Source: Cellulomonas chengniuliangii (GTDB lineage: Bacteria > Actinomycetota > Actinomycetes > Actinomycetales > Cellulomonadaceae). From it: 64,000 bases of DNA. How positions within the stretch are numbered: the first letter of the stretch is position 1; the number at the start of each line of letters is the position of its first letter. This document shows positions 9,267 to 16,840 of the stretch, in pieces. The translations under genes and the position numbers were made by a program. Below the pieces are notes generated by a model. The model was not told the DNA's origin. It made no database searches and saw only the letters and a program-made list of their open reading frames with translations. The stretch is taken from positions 248,001-312,000 of the forward strand of contig NZ_CP101988.1 in NCBI RefSeq assembly GCF_024508335.1, given 5' to 3'.

Positions 9267-9983
9267 ATGTTGAGGACGGTGCTGGTGACTGGTGGAAGCA
9301 GTGGCATCGGCCGAGCGATCGCGGAGCGGTTCGTCGCGGCTGGGGACGACGTCATCATCACGGGCCGCAGCGCGGACATCGACAAGACCGCGCGCGAGCT
9401 CGGCGCGAGGGGAATTCAGCTCGATCTGGAGTCGACGGCTTCGATCTCACGAGTGCCGGATGCCGTCGGGGCACCCGTCGATGTGCTGGTGAACAACGCA
9501 GGCGGGTTCGCGGTCCAGCGACCACCTGTCGGAGCGGAACTCGAGGATGTCGCAGAGCATTGGCGGCGCAACCTGACCGTCAACGTCATCGGCGCGGCCC
9601 TCGTCGTTGGCGCTGTCGAGGATCGGTTCCGTGCGGGAGGGGCCATCGTCAACATCGGCTCGATCGGCGCGGAACAGGCCGGCAACCCGTACTCGGCAGC
9701 GAAGGCGGCGCTCCAAGCCTGGAGCGCCGGCCTCGCCGAGCGCCTGGGCCCGCGTGACATCACGGTCAACACCATCGCGCCCGGGTACGTCGAAGAAACC
9801 GGCCTGTTTGGCGGGCCCGTGAGCGACGCCCGGCGTGCTGCCCTGATCGGCAAGACGCACGTCGGTCGCGCGGGCCGACCGGATGACATCGCCAGCCTCG
9901 TGAGCTTCTTGGCGTCGGGCGAGGCCCGTTATCTCACCGGGCAGACCATCCACGTCAACGGCGGCGCGCACACGACTCGGTGA
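9267..9983 (+). CDS. Short-chain dehydrogenase/reductase (SDR)
   Basis: This is a 238-residue classical SDR. It has the cofactor motif TGGSSGIGRA, NNAGG, a Ser in NIGSIG and the catalytic YSAAK. The C-terminal LTGQTIHVNGG is typical of FabG-like members. The ATG follows GGGAG by six bases. It is divergent from a MarR regulator and probably under its control. Such pairs often handle small lipophilic or quinone-like compounds, but the substrate cannot be named. Confidence 0.9.
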   Translation: MLRTVLVTGGSSGIGRAIAERFVAAGDDVIITGRSADIDKTARELGARGIQLDLESTASISRVPDAVGAPVDVLVNNAGGFAVQRPPVGAELEDVAEHWRRNLTVNVIGAALVVGAVEDRFRAGGAIVNIGSIGAEQAGNPYSAAKAALQAWSAGLAERLGPRDITVNTIAPGYVEETGLFGGPVSDARRAALIGKTHVGRAGRPDDIASLVSFLASGEARYLTGQTIHVNGGAHTTR

Positions 9984-10001
9984 CCCGACTCCGTCGAACA
10001 G

Positions 10002-11051
10002 CTAAGACGTCGCCCCATCCTCCCCGGACAAGGCCTCGCGGACCAGGGGCGCGACGACAGTGCCGTAGAGCTCGATGGCACGCAGGGTGTGCTCATGCGG
10101 CAGGGCGCCCTGGGAGACCTTGAGGTCGAAACGGTCGAGCCCGAGGGTCTGGGCGGCACGGGCGATCTTGGCCGCGACGGTGGTCGGCGAGCCGACGTAG
10201 AGCGCGCCGTCAGGCCCAGCGGACGCCTCGAACGCCTCGCGGGTGGGCGGCGGCCAGCCGCGCTCGCGCCCGATGCGGCCCACGTACACGCGGTAGTGCG
10301 GCCAGAGCTGCTCGAGGGCCTCCTCGTCCGTGTCGGCGATGTGGCCTGGGGAGTGCTGGCCCACTAGGCCGGGACCCGTGCCGAGCTGGGCGAGCGCCCG
10401 GTGGTAGAGGTCCACCAGTGGGCGGAACCGGGCGGGCTCGCCGCCGATGATGGCGAGCATCAGCGGCAGTCCGTATCGGGCCGCGCGGATCACCGACTCG
10501 GGGCTGCCGCCGACACCCACCCAGGTGCGCAGCCGCCCGTGTTCGATCGGCGGGTAGACCCGCTGGTTGGTGAGCGCCGAACGGGTGGTCCCGGACCAGG
10601 TCACCGGGCCACCGTCGAGCAGATGCGCGAACAGGTCGAGCTTCTCCTCGAACAGCTCTTCGTACTGCGACAGATCCAGGCCGAACAGCGGGAACGACTC
10701 CGTGAAGGAGCCTCGGCCCACTGTCACCTCGGCTCGCCCGCCTGAGACCGCGTCCAGGGTTGAGAAGCGCTCGAAGACGCGCACAGGATCATCGGAGGAC
10801 AGCACGGTGACCGCTGAGCCGAGCAGGATGCGCTCGGTGCGGCTGGCGATGGCGGCGAGGACGACCTCGGGCGCGGAGATGGCGAAATCGTCCCGGTGGT
10901 GCTCGCCCACCCCGATGGCGTCGAGCCCGACCTGCTCCGCCAGCACGCCCTGCTCCACCACGTTGCGCAGCACCTGCGCCTGGCTGAGCAGCGTGCCGTC
11001 AGGCCCCTGCGTCACATCGCCGAACGTGTCGATGCCGAGCTCGATGCCCAT
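10002..11051 (-). CDS. LLM class flavin-dependent oxidoreductase (luciferase-like monooxygenase)
   Basis: This 349-residue protein has the luciferase-like fold signature: an N-terminal LGIDTFGD strand, GVGEHHRDDF, then SAVTVLSSDDPVRVFERFSTLDAVSGGRAEVTVGRG split over the FMN-binding region, and GSPTTVAAKI near the C-terminus. It is related to LLM oxidoreductases that use reduced flavin. A strong AGGAGG ribosome site lies four bases before the ATG. It sits next to the sulfur unit but on the opposite strand, and no sulfur-specific signal was found in front of it. Confidence 0.85.
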   Translation of the reverse strand: MGIELGIDTFGDVTQGPDGTLLSQAQVLRNVVEQGVLAEQVGLDAIGVGEHHRDDFAISAPEVVLAAIASRTERILLGSAVTVLSSDDPVRVFERFSTLDAVSGGRAEVTVGRGSFTESFPLFGLDLSQYEELFEEKLDLFAHLLDGGPVTWSGTTRSALTNQRVYPPIEHGRLRTWVGVGGSPESVIRAARYGLPLMLAIIGGEPARFRPLVDLYHRALAQLGTGPGLVGQHSPGHIADTDEEALEQLWPHYRVYVGRIGRERGWPPPTREAFEASAGPDGALYVGSPTTVAAKIARAAQTLGLDRFDLKVSQGALPHEHTLRAIELYGTVVAPLVREALSGEDGATS

Positions 11052-11110
11052 GTCGCCTCCTGGTGGTCGTGCAGGGGGAACGCGCCGGGCCCGTCACCTG
11101 TTCCTGCCCG

Positions 11111-11169
11111 TGTCTCGCATCCCGGGTGCGCCCTTCCCCGCTGGATGGCCCGTCCGTTCGGTGGGTGTG
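11111..11169 (+). repeat. Upstream element, copy A (diverged copy of 11829-11888)
   Basis: This 59-base stretch repeats, in the same orientation, the segment directly before the SAM-I riboswitch at 11890. Of the first 30 bases 28 are identical; the rest is similar with a two-base gap. After copy A the sequence keeps only a fragment resembling the riboswitch (ctgggctcgccgaacgt near 11187) and lacks the core. It may be a decayed duplicate of a promoter and leader. Confidence 0.7.
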
Positions 11170-11305
11170 TCCTCCGCGTGGGCCGGCTGGGCTCGCCGAA
11201 CGTGGGCCCCGGCGGCACCCGCTAGCCGGTAGAAGACACCTGATTGCCCGCAGACGATGTGCCGTCGACCGGGACGCGGGGACGGAGGTCTGCCATCGTG
11301 GCCGC

Positions 11306-11810
11306 ATGACCCGCCCGAGACGTCAGGCCGTCGCGCTCGCGACCGTCCTGCTGCTGGTCAGCGGGTGCGACCCTGGTGGCGGACCGGCGGACCGGCGGAC
11401 ACGCAGACCACGCCGACGAGGCTCAAGCCGCTGGCCACGAGCGCGACGTCGCCGTGCAACTACCCGCCGGACACCGGAAGCGGCGACCGCGGCGGCGGCG
11501 ACGGCGGCCTGGGCGCCGGCTTCGGCTACGACTCCTCGCACCACGACTTCGGCGCCGCGGCGCCGCTCACGTTGTGCATGAACGTCGGGGAGGAGGGCAC
11601 GGTCGCCCTCACCTCGAGCTCGCCGCAGATCACGGTGGCCCCCCGATGCTCCCCGCGGAGGGCAGCGTGGTCACGTTCTCCATCACGGTGACGGGCGGGC
11701 CGGGGGGCGACCTGGACTTCGACCTCCTGAACGACCGCGGGAAGTCCGGGGCGCACTTCCACGGCCCCCAGATCGTGACCGACGCGACGGGGTGGTCGTT
11801 CGCGTCCTGA
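11306..11810 (+). pseudogene. Frameshifted lipoprotein gene
   Basis: The start encodes a clear lipoprotein signal (MTRPRRQAV through LLLVSGC), but the reading frame breaks twice. At about 11384-11399 the unit GGACCGGC occurs twice in tandem; removing one copy restores the frame into PADTQTTPTRLKPLA. At about 11640 a run of six C would need seven to pass from SPQITVAP into MLPAEGSVVTFSITVTG. With both repaired, one protein of about 165 residues results, ending at the TGA 11808-11810. I do not recognise a family. Either the gene is dead or the two repeats hold sequencing errors or slippage sites. Confidence 0.7.
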
Positions 11811-11828
11811 GCGCGAGGGCCACGCGGG

Positions 11829-11888
11829 TGTCTCGCATCCCGGATGTGCCCTTCCCCGGGGGTATGTCCCGTCCGTACCGTGTGCGTG
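11829..11888 (+). promoter_or_regulatory. Upstream element copy B with promoter for the SAM-I leader
   Basis: This is the partner of copy A. It contains CATCC-C-GGATG, a short perfect palindrome. Near its 3' end is TACCGT (11876-11881), a plausible -10 hexamer placing the transcription start at or just before the riboswitch P1 strand at 11890. No good -35 is seen, which would fit a promoter needing an activator. The element is otherwise unknown to me. Confidence 0.5.
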
Positions 11889-11889
11889 C

Positions 11890-11985
11890 CCATCCAGAGC
11901 GACTGAGAGACCTGGCTCGCCGACGTCGCAGCAACCCCCGGCCGCATCCCGCGGCAGGCGAGGGTGCTCCCGCCAGGACCGATGG
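11890..11985 (+). promoter_or_regulatory. SAM-I (S-box) riboswitch
   Basis: The leader shows the S-box layout. P1 is made by CCATC at 11890 and GATGG ending at 11985. Next come CAGAG, a GAGAG/CTGGCTC segment, the conserved GCAGCAACC, a P3 hairpin region, and GGTGCT with GCCAGGACC before the P1 3' strand. It is nearly identical in its conserved parts to the leader at 27785-27881. P1 runs straight into GGAGG, the ribosome site of the 15-residue Cys leader peptide at 11995, so SAM binding probably limits translation of that peptide and, through it, the operon. Confidence 0.87.
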
Positions 11986-11994
11986 AGGTCCACC

Positions 11995-12042
11995 GTGCGC
12001 CACCCGAGCAGCAGCCACCGCTGTCGTTGTTGTCGCGGCTGA
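11995..12042 (+). CDS. Cysteine-rich leader peptide
   Basis: A 15-codon reading frame starts with GTG six bases after GGAGG and encodes VRHPSSSHRCRCCRG. Three of its last six residues are Cys, with UGU codons clustered just before the UGA stop. Actinobacteria are known to use short Cys-rich uORFs as cysteine-responsive attenuators, in which ribosome stalling at Cys codons raises expression of sulfur genes. Here the peptide lies between a SAM-I riboswitch and a flavin monooxygenase gene that begins 247 bases downstream. Confidence 0.75.
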   Translation: MRHPSSSHRCRCCRG

Positions 12043-12119
12043 CGCCCGGCCGCCCGCCGCCCGCGGGCAGATGACCCTCCGCTGACCCTGCTGTCAGCCA
12101 CCCACCGGTGCCACTCGGC

Positions 12120-12228
12120 GGCGTGCGTGGGCGCCCGCTGCGTCGTCGGCCCCAGGAGCGCACCCCGTTCCGGGCCGACGCCGCCGCCCGCGGACGCCCG
12201 GCCCCCGGTGGCCGCCACCACGCACGCC
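12120..12228 (+). promoter_or_regulatory. Nested stem-loop between leader peptide and monooxygenase gene
   Basis: GGCGTGCGTGG (12120-12130) can pair perfectly with CCACGCACGCC (12218-12228). Inside it CGTCGGCCC (12144-12152) pairs with GGGCCGACG (12172-12180). The structure follows the Cys leader peptide and ends about 60 bases before the gene. It could be the attenuator part of the leader, but there is no U-tract, so Rho-dependent or translational control is as likely. Confidence 0.45.
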
Positions 12229-12289
12229 TCCTGATCGACCTCTCCACACCCGTGCCGGCTGCGGCCGCACCTCCCAGCAAGGGGTACCC

Positions 12290-13471
12290 ATGTCAGAGTC
12301 CCGTCCGTTCCACCTGGCCGTCGAGCTCTCGGGCGCCGGGCGGCACCCGGCCGCGTGGCGGCTGCCCGACGCCGATGCCGCTGGGCTGCTCACGGCCGCC
12401 CACTGGGCCGAGCTGGTCCGCACCGCCGAGCGCGCCGGAGCCGTCTTCGCGGCCTTCGCCGACTCGGTCCAGCCGCCCTCGGCTGCCACCGACGTGGTCC
12501 AGGCGCGTCTGGACGCGACGGGCCTCGCGGCGCTGCTCGGCCCGTTGACCGCGCGGATCGGCCTGGTGCCCGTGACGCCCGTGACCTACGCGGAGCCGTT
12601 CCACCTTGCGAAGGCGCTGGCCACCATCGACATCGTGAGCGGTGGCCGCGTCGGCTGGCAGGTGGACGTCGCGGCGCCCGCCGGATCTGGTCCCGGGGAC
12701 GTGCAGGCGGCGCAGTTCCACGGACGGTCCGCGGCGGGCGCGGCCGCCCAGTGGCGCGAGGCGCATGACGTCATCGAGGTGGTCCGCCGCCTGTGGGACT
12801 CGTGGGAGGACGACGCGATCGTGCTCGACGCCGCCACCGACCGCTACATCGACCGCTCGCGGGTCCACGACGTCGCGTTCACGGGGGAGACGTTCTCCGT
12901 GGCCGTGGCCTCGATCACGCCGCGGTCCCCGCAGGGGCAGCCGATCGTCGTGGCACGAGGGGACTCGCCGTACGCGCTCGCGGTCGCCGTGACGGGGGCC
13001 GACGTGATCCGCGTGGCGGCGCGCGACGTGCAGGGTGCCGCGGACCTGGTCGCACGGGTGCGGGCAGCCGTCGCGGGGTCGGGCCGCCCGGCAGGCTCGG
13101 TGCACGTGCTGCTCGACGTCGAGACCCTGCTCGGCGCTGACGAGGCCGCCGCGCGGGGCCGGCTCGCCGAGCTCGACTCCCTGGCGGCCCGGGCTTTCGA
13201 TCCCAGCGGGCTGCATGTCGTCGCGGGGGTGGATCGCGCGGCTGACGCGCTCGCCGACCTGGTGGAGCTCACGGGCGTCGACGGGATCGTGCTGCAGCCG
13301 CTCGCCCACGCCGGGGACCTCGCGCTGCTCGCTGACGAGGTCACGCCCCGGCTCCGCGCGCAAGGGCGGCTGGTGGACCGCCCGGCCCCGGGCGGCCCGG
13401 ACGCTCCGCGGACGTTGCGGGACGCGTTCGGGCTCGACCGGCCGATCAGCCGCTACACGGCAGCGCGCTGA
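12290..13471 (+). CDS. LLM class flavin-dependent monooxygenase (NtaA/SnaA/DszA-like), organosulfur type
   Basis: This 393-residue luciferase-fold protein has ATIDIVSGGRVGWQVDVAAP in the FMN region and the family's C-terminal half. It resembles NtaA/SnaA/DszA-like monooxygenases, reduced-flavin enzymes that attack C-S or C-N bonds. The SAM-I riboswitch and the Cys-codon leader upstream point strongly to a role in scavenging sulfur from sulfonates, thioethers or related compounds. The next gene encodes a related but distinct LLM enzyme. The partner flavin reductase is not encoded here. Its C-terminal half resembles the stand-alone protein at 25340-25837. Confidence 0.82.
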   Translation: MSESRPFHLAVELSGAGRHPAAWRLPDADAAGLLTAAHWAELVRTAERAGAVFAAFADSVQPPSAATDVVQARLDATGLAALLGPLTARIGLVPVTPVTYAEPFHLAKALATIDIVSGGRVGWQVDVAAPAGSGPGDVQAAQFHGRSAAGAAAQWREAHDVIEVVRRLWDSWEDDAIVLDAATDRYIDRSRVHDVAFTGETFSVAVASITPRSPQGQPIVVARGDSPYALAVAVTGADVIRVAARDVQGAADLVARVRAAVAGSGRPAGSVHVLLDVETLLGADEAAARGRLAELDSLAARAFDPSGLHVVAGVDRAADALADLVELTGVDGIVLQPLAHAGDLALLADEVTPRLRAQGRLVDRPAPGGPDAPRTLRDAFGLDRPISRYTAAR

Positions 13472-13541
13472 GCCGCGCCAGCCGCCTCGCTTCCGCGCCG
13501 TCCCGCCTTCCCCGTTGAGCCGTCGACCCGAAGGACTTCCG

Positions 13542-14936
13542 ATGCCCAAGCAGATCCACCTCGCCGCGCACTTCCCCGGCGTCAACCACCACACGGTGTG
13601 GACCGACCCGTCCCACCAGCCCGACACGCAGACCGCGTTCGCGTCGTTCGAGCACCTGGCGCGCACCGCCGAGCGCGGCAAGCTCGACTTCCTGTTCCTG
13701 GCCGAGGGGCTGCGGCTGCGCGAGCAGCGCGGGCAGCTCGTGGACCACGACGTGGTGGGCCGCCCCGACACCTACACCGTGCTGGCGGCGCTCGCGGGGG
13801 TGACGTCGCGCCTGGGGCTGGCCGGGACCATCAACGCGACGTTCAACGAGCCGTACGAGCTGGCCCGGCAGTTCGCCACCCTCGACCACCTCTCGGCCGG
13901 CCGGGCCGCCTGGAACGTGGTGACGTCCTCGGACGCCTTCCACGGGGCGAACTTCCGCCGCGGCGGCTACCTGGACCACGCCGACCGCTATGAGCGGGCG
14001 CGTGAGGTCGTCGAGGCGGCGCGCGCCCTGTGGGACGCGTGGGCGGCGGACGCGGTCGTCGCGGACGCGGCGACCGGGGTCTATGCGCGGGACCGGTCGA
14101 TCGGACTGGTCCGCACCGACGGCCGCCTGGTCGACATCGAGGCGCGGCCCACACTGCCCCGCCCGCCCCAGGGCCATCCGGTGATCATCCAGGCCGGGGA
14201 CTCCGACGCGGGCCGTGAGCTCGCCGCCCAGGTCGCCGACGCGGTGTTCTCCCGTCACGGCAGCCTCGAGGAGGGTCGGGCGTTCTACGCCGACGTCAAG
14301 GGCCGGCTGGCGCGATACGGCCGGAGCCCCGAGGACCTCAAGATCCTGCCCGGCGCGTCGTTCGTGCTGGGGGACACCCCCGCGGAGGCCGAGGAGCGCA
14401 TCCGGGAGATCCAGCGCCAGCAGGTCCGCCCGGCGGTGGCCCGCGCGTTCGTCGAGCAGCTGTGGAACCGCGACTTGTCCGACTACGACGTGGACGGGCC
14501 GCTGCCGGAGATCGACCCGCTGGTCGAGGCGCCGTCGATCACGCAGGGCCGGGCGGCGACGTTCAAGGACCCGTTCGCTGTCGCCGCCACCTGGCGCGCG
14601 CTCGCCGCCGAGAAGGGCTTGAGCATCCGGGAGCTGGTCATCGAGGTGATCGGGCGCCAGTCGTTCGTCGGGACCCCCGAGCACGTCGCGGACGAGATCG
14701 ACCGGTACGTGCAGTCCGACGCCTCGGACGGCTTCATCCTCGTCCCGCACCTGACCCCGCACGGCCTCGACGAGTTCGTGGACCGGGTGGTGCCGCTGCT
14801 GCAGGAGCGCGGCTCGTTCCGCACCGAGTACACGGGGACCACGCTCCGCGAGCACCTGGGGCTGCCCGCCGCCGGGCACTTCGGCCGGACGCTCGACGGA
14901 GTCGGCGCGGCAGACGAGGCGCTGCCCGTCGCCTGA
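13542..14936 (+). CDS. NtaA/SnaA/DszA family flavin-dependent monooxygenase
   Basis: This 464-residue protein is a typical long LLM monooxygenase. It starts KQIHLAAHFPGVNHHTVW, has the FMN-region block FATLDHLSAGRAAWNVVTS and the DAFHGANFRRGGYLDHADRY segment, and near the end GTPEHVADEID. The family includes DszA and related C-S or C-N cleaving enzymes that use FMNH2 from a separate reductase. It lies 70 bases after the preceding LLM gene, downstream of the SAM-I/Cys leader, and is probably in the same operon. AAGGA before the ATG supports the start. Confidence 0.88.
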   Translation: MPKQIHLAAHFPGVNHHTVWTDPSHQPDTQTAFASFEHLARTAERGKLDFLFLAEGLRLREQRGQLVDHDVVGRPDTYTVLAALAGVTSRLGLAGTINATFNEPYELARQFATLDHLSAGRAAWNVVTSSDAFHGANFRRGGYLDHADRYERAREVVEAARALWDAWAADAVVADAATGVYARDRSIGLVRTDGRLVDIEARPTLPRPPQGHPVIIQAGDSDAGRELAAQVADAVFSRHGSLEEGRAFYADVKGRLARYGRSPEDLKILPGASFVLGDTPAEAEERIREIQRQQVRPAVARAFVEQLWNRDLSDYDVDGPLPEIDPLVEAPSITQGRAATFKDPFAVAATWRALAAEKGLSIRELVIEVIGRQSFVGTPEHVADEIDRYVQSDASDGFILVPHLTPHGLDEFVDRVVPLLQERGSFRTEYTGTTLREHLGLPAAGHFGRTLDGVGAADEALPVA

Positions 14937-15014
14937 CGCTGCGCCCCCACCCGCTGCGGCGGCCAACCATTCCGCACACCCACGCTCACCCGTGCCACGA
15001 CAGAGAGGCTCGAC

Positions 15015-15887
15015 ATGACCGCCACGACCGACCACGCCACCGACACCGACCCCGCCGCCACCGACACCGACCCCGCCGCCACCGACACCGACCCCGCCGT
15101 GTTCGTCGCCGAGTGGGAGGCCTGGCACGCCGCCCGTGAGGCGAAGTGCCGGGACCCGCACGGCTGGGTCGCCATCACGGCCCTGCACTGGCTCGCCCAG
15201 GAGCCCGCGACGTTGGACGGTGTCCCCGGCCGCTGGTCGAGCGTCGACGGGACGGTGCGCATCGAGGCCGCCACAGCAGACGGCATCACGCTGCCCGACG
15301 GGTCGGCCGTGGACGGCGCCGCCGAGCTCACTCCCGTGGAGGGCGCCTCCGGGCTTTCGGTCCGGGCCGGCGACCTGCTGCTCGAGGTCGCGCGCCGCAC
15401 CGGCCACGACATCGTCCGGGTGCATGACCCGAAGGCCCCGCAGCTCGCGGCGTTCACCGGCATCCCCACCTTCGCCCCCGACCCGGCGTGGGTCGCCCAG
15501 GGTCGGATCGAGCGCTTCGACGCGCCGCAGACCGTGACGACCGGCGCCGTGGTGGACGGCCTCGAGCACCACCATCAGGCCATCGGCACCGTGTCGTTCA
15601 CGCTGGGGGGCATCGAGCAGGCGCTCGTGGTGTTCTCCGACGGCCCTGGCGCCAAGGTGTTGTTCCGGGACGCGACCAGCGGGGTGACCACCTACCCGGG
15701 CGCCCGCACCCTGGCCTTGGGCCCGATCGCGGAGGACGGAATCGTCAACCTCGACTTCAACCGGGCGGCGAACCTGCCGTGCGGCCTGACGCAGTTCGCG
15801 ACCTGCCCGGTGGCGCCTGCGGAGAACACCCTCACGGTGGCGGTCGAGGCGGGGGAGAAGTGGGGCCCGGCCCGCGCTGACGTGTGA
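15015..15887 (+). CDS. DUF1684 domain protein
   Basis: This 290-residue protein matches the DUF1684 pattern: FVAEWEAWHAAREA, then DPHGWVAITALHWL, the central SFTLGGIEQALVVF, and the C-terminal LDFNRAANLPCGLTQFATCP. Its biochemical function is not established. The first 30 residues contain three copies of ATDTDPA encoded by a 21-base DNA repeat, a low-complexity acidic tail before the domain. It ends the sulfur operon (78 bases after the monooxygenase), so a role in handling the oxidised product is possible. Confidence 0.85.
   Translation: MTATTDHATDTDPAATDTDPAATDTDPAVFVAEWEAWHAAREAKCRDPHGWVAITALHWLAQEPATLDGVPGRWSSVDGTVRIEAATADGITLPDGSAVDGAAELTPVEGASGLSVRAGDLLLEVARRTGHDIVRVHDPKAPQLAAFTGIPTFAPDPAWVAQGRIERFDAPQTVTTGAVVDGLEHHHQAIGTVSFTLGGIEQALVVFSDGPGAKVLFRDATSGVTTYPGARTLALGPIAEDGIVNLDFNRAANLPCGLTQFATCPVAPAENTLTVAVEAGEKWGPARADV
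15036..15098 (+). repeat. Three perfect 21-bp tandem repeats in coding sequence
   Basis: The unit (gccaccgacaccgaccccgc plus c) occurs three times without change inside the DUF1684 gene and encodes ATDTDPA three times. Repeat number can change in frame, so it may vary between strains. Confidence 0.9.
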
Positions 15888-15957
15888 CGTGGAGGGCGGC
15901 GGCCGGGTGCGGGCACGTCGGGGAGGGTGTGATGGAAGCCGCACGCCGCACAGGCTA

Positions 15958-15986
15958 TTGACGTTAGCCAAAAAGCTAATTACCTT
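15958..15986 (+). promoter_or_regulatory. Promoter with embedded inverted repeat before the metallo-hydrolase
   Basis: TTGACG (15958-15963), a 17-base spacer and TACCTT (15981-15986) form a good sigma-A type promoter in an unusually AT-rich patch. The spacer contains TTAGC-N6-GCTAA (15964-15979), a perfect inverted repeat, and TTAGCC recurs at 15985. A repressor bound here would cover both promoter elements. No regulator gene is adjacent. Confidence 0.65.
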
Positions 15987-16017
15987 AGCCAGGTCACCAC
16001 GTCTGAAGGAGAAGCTG

Positions 16018-16746
16018 ATGAAGCTCGGCCCGCATCTCCACCGCATCGGGAACGACATCGTGGCGGCCTACCTGGTCGTCACCGACGACGGCGTCACGGT
16101 CGTCGACGCCGCGCTCTCCGGGCACTGGCCGGAGCTGCTCGCGGAGCTCGCCGCGATGGGCCGCACCGTCGACGACGTGCGCGGAGTCGTCCTGACCCAC
16201 GGCGACACCGACCACCTCGGATTCGCCGAGCGGCTGCGCCGCGACCACGGCGTGCCCGTCTACGTGCACGTCGACGACGCCGATCGCGCCCGGGGCGGCG
16301 ACAAGCCCAAGGTGTCGATGGGGCGCACACGGCTCGGGCCCACCCTCCGGTTCATGGCCTACGCCGCGCGCAAGGGCGGCATGCGCACCACCTACCTCAC
16401 CGAGGTCGTCGAGGTGCGGGACGGCGACGTGCTCCCGCTGCCCGGGCAGCCCGTGGTCATCGGCATGCCGGGGCACTCGCCGGGCAGCATCGCCGTGCAC
16501 GTGCCCGTCGCCGACGCGGTCTTCGTCGGCGACGCGCTCACCACCCGCCACGTGCTGACGGGGCGCACCGGCATCCAGCCCGCGCCGTTCACCGATGACC
16601 CGGAGCGTGCCCTCGAGTCGCTCGGCCGGCTCGCGGGGGTCGACGCCACCTGGGTGCTCCCCGGCCATGGAGCCCCCTGGCGTGGAGACCTGGCCGCGGT
16701 GCAGGCTGACGCGCGCCGCGCCCGTGACACCGCCGACGGGCGATGA
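16018..16746 (+). CDS. MBL-fold metallo-hydrolase
   Basis: This 242-residue protein is a metallo-beta-lactamase-fold hydrolase. It has THGDTDHLGF near residue 60 (a variant of HxHxDH in which the second His is Asp), GHSPGSIAVH, VFVGDAL and LPGHGAPW, so most metal ligands are present. Members with this variant act as lactonases, glyoxalase-like hydrolases or thioesterases. It is translated from an ATG with GGAG six to seven bases upstream and is driven by its own promoter at 15958-15986, whose inverted repeat suggests inducible expression. The substrate is unknown. Confidence 0.88.
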   Translation: MKLGPHLHRIGNDIVAAYLVVTDDGVTVVDAALSGHWPELLAELAAMGRTVDDVRGVVLTHGDTDHLGFAERLRRDHGVPVYVHVDDADRARGGDKPKVSMGRTRLGPTLRFMAYAARKGGMRTTYLTEVVEVRDGDVLPLPGQPVVIGMPGHSPGSIAVHVPVADAVFVGDALTTRHVLTGRTGIQPAPFTDDPERALESLGRLAGVDATWVLPGHGAPWRGDLAAVQADARRARDTADGR

Positions 16747-16798
16747 CGGGCATCGACGGCGACTGACCGACACTCGCGACACCACCTGTGCAATTATC

Positions 16799-16818
16799 GG
16801 AACCCGATTCAACGTATC
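16799..16818 (-). promoter_or_regulatory. Candidate IclR operator before the aldolase
   Basis: Read on the minus strand this is GATACGTTGAATCGGGTTCC. It matches the site next to the IclR gene (GATAAGTTGAATCGCACTCC, 20365-20384) at 16 of 20 positions. It lies 23 bases before the aldolase start in an AT-richer patch, where a bound protein could block the promoter. Confidence 0.6.
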
Positions 16819-16840
16819 GGCACAGGCGGGAGTGGTGTTC

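Noticed and set aside
11161-11250. A second SAM-I riboswitch after copy A of the repeated element
   Set aside because: Only ctgggctcgccgaacgt resembles the aptamer. The conserved GCAGCAACC, GGTGCT and the P1 pair are missing, so it cannot be a working riboswitch.
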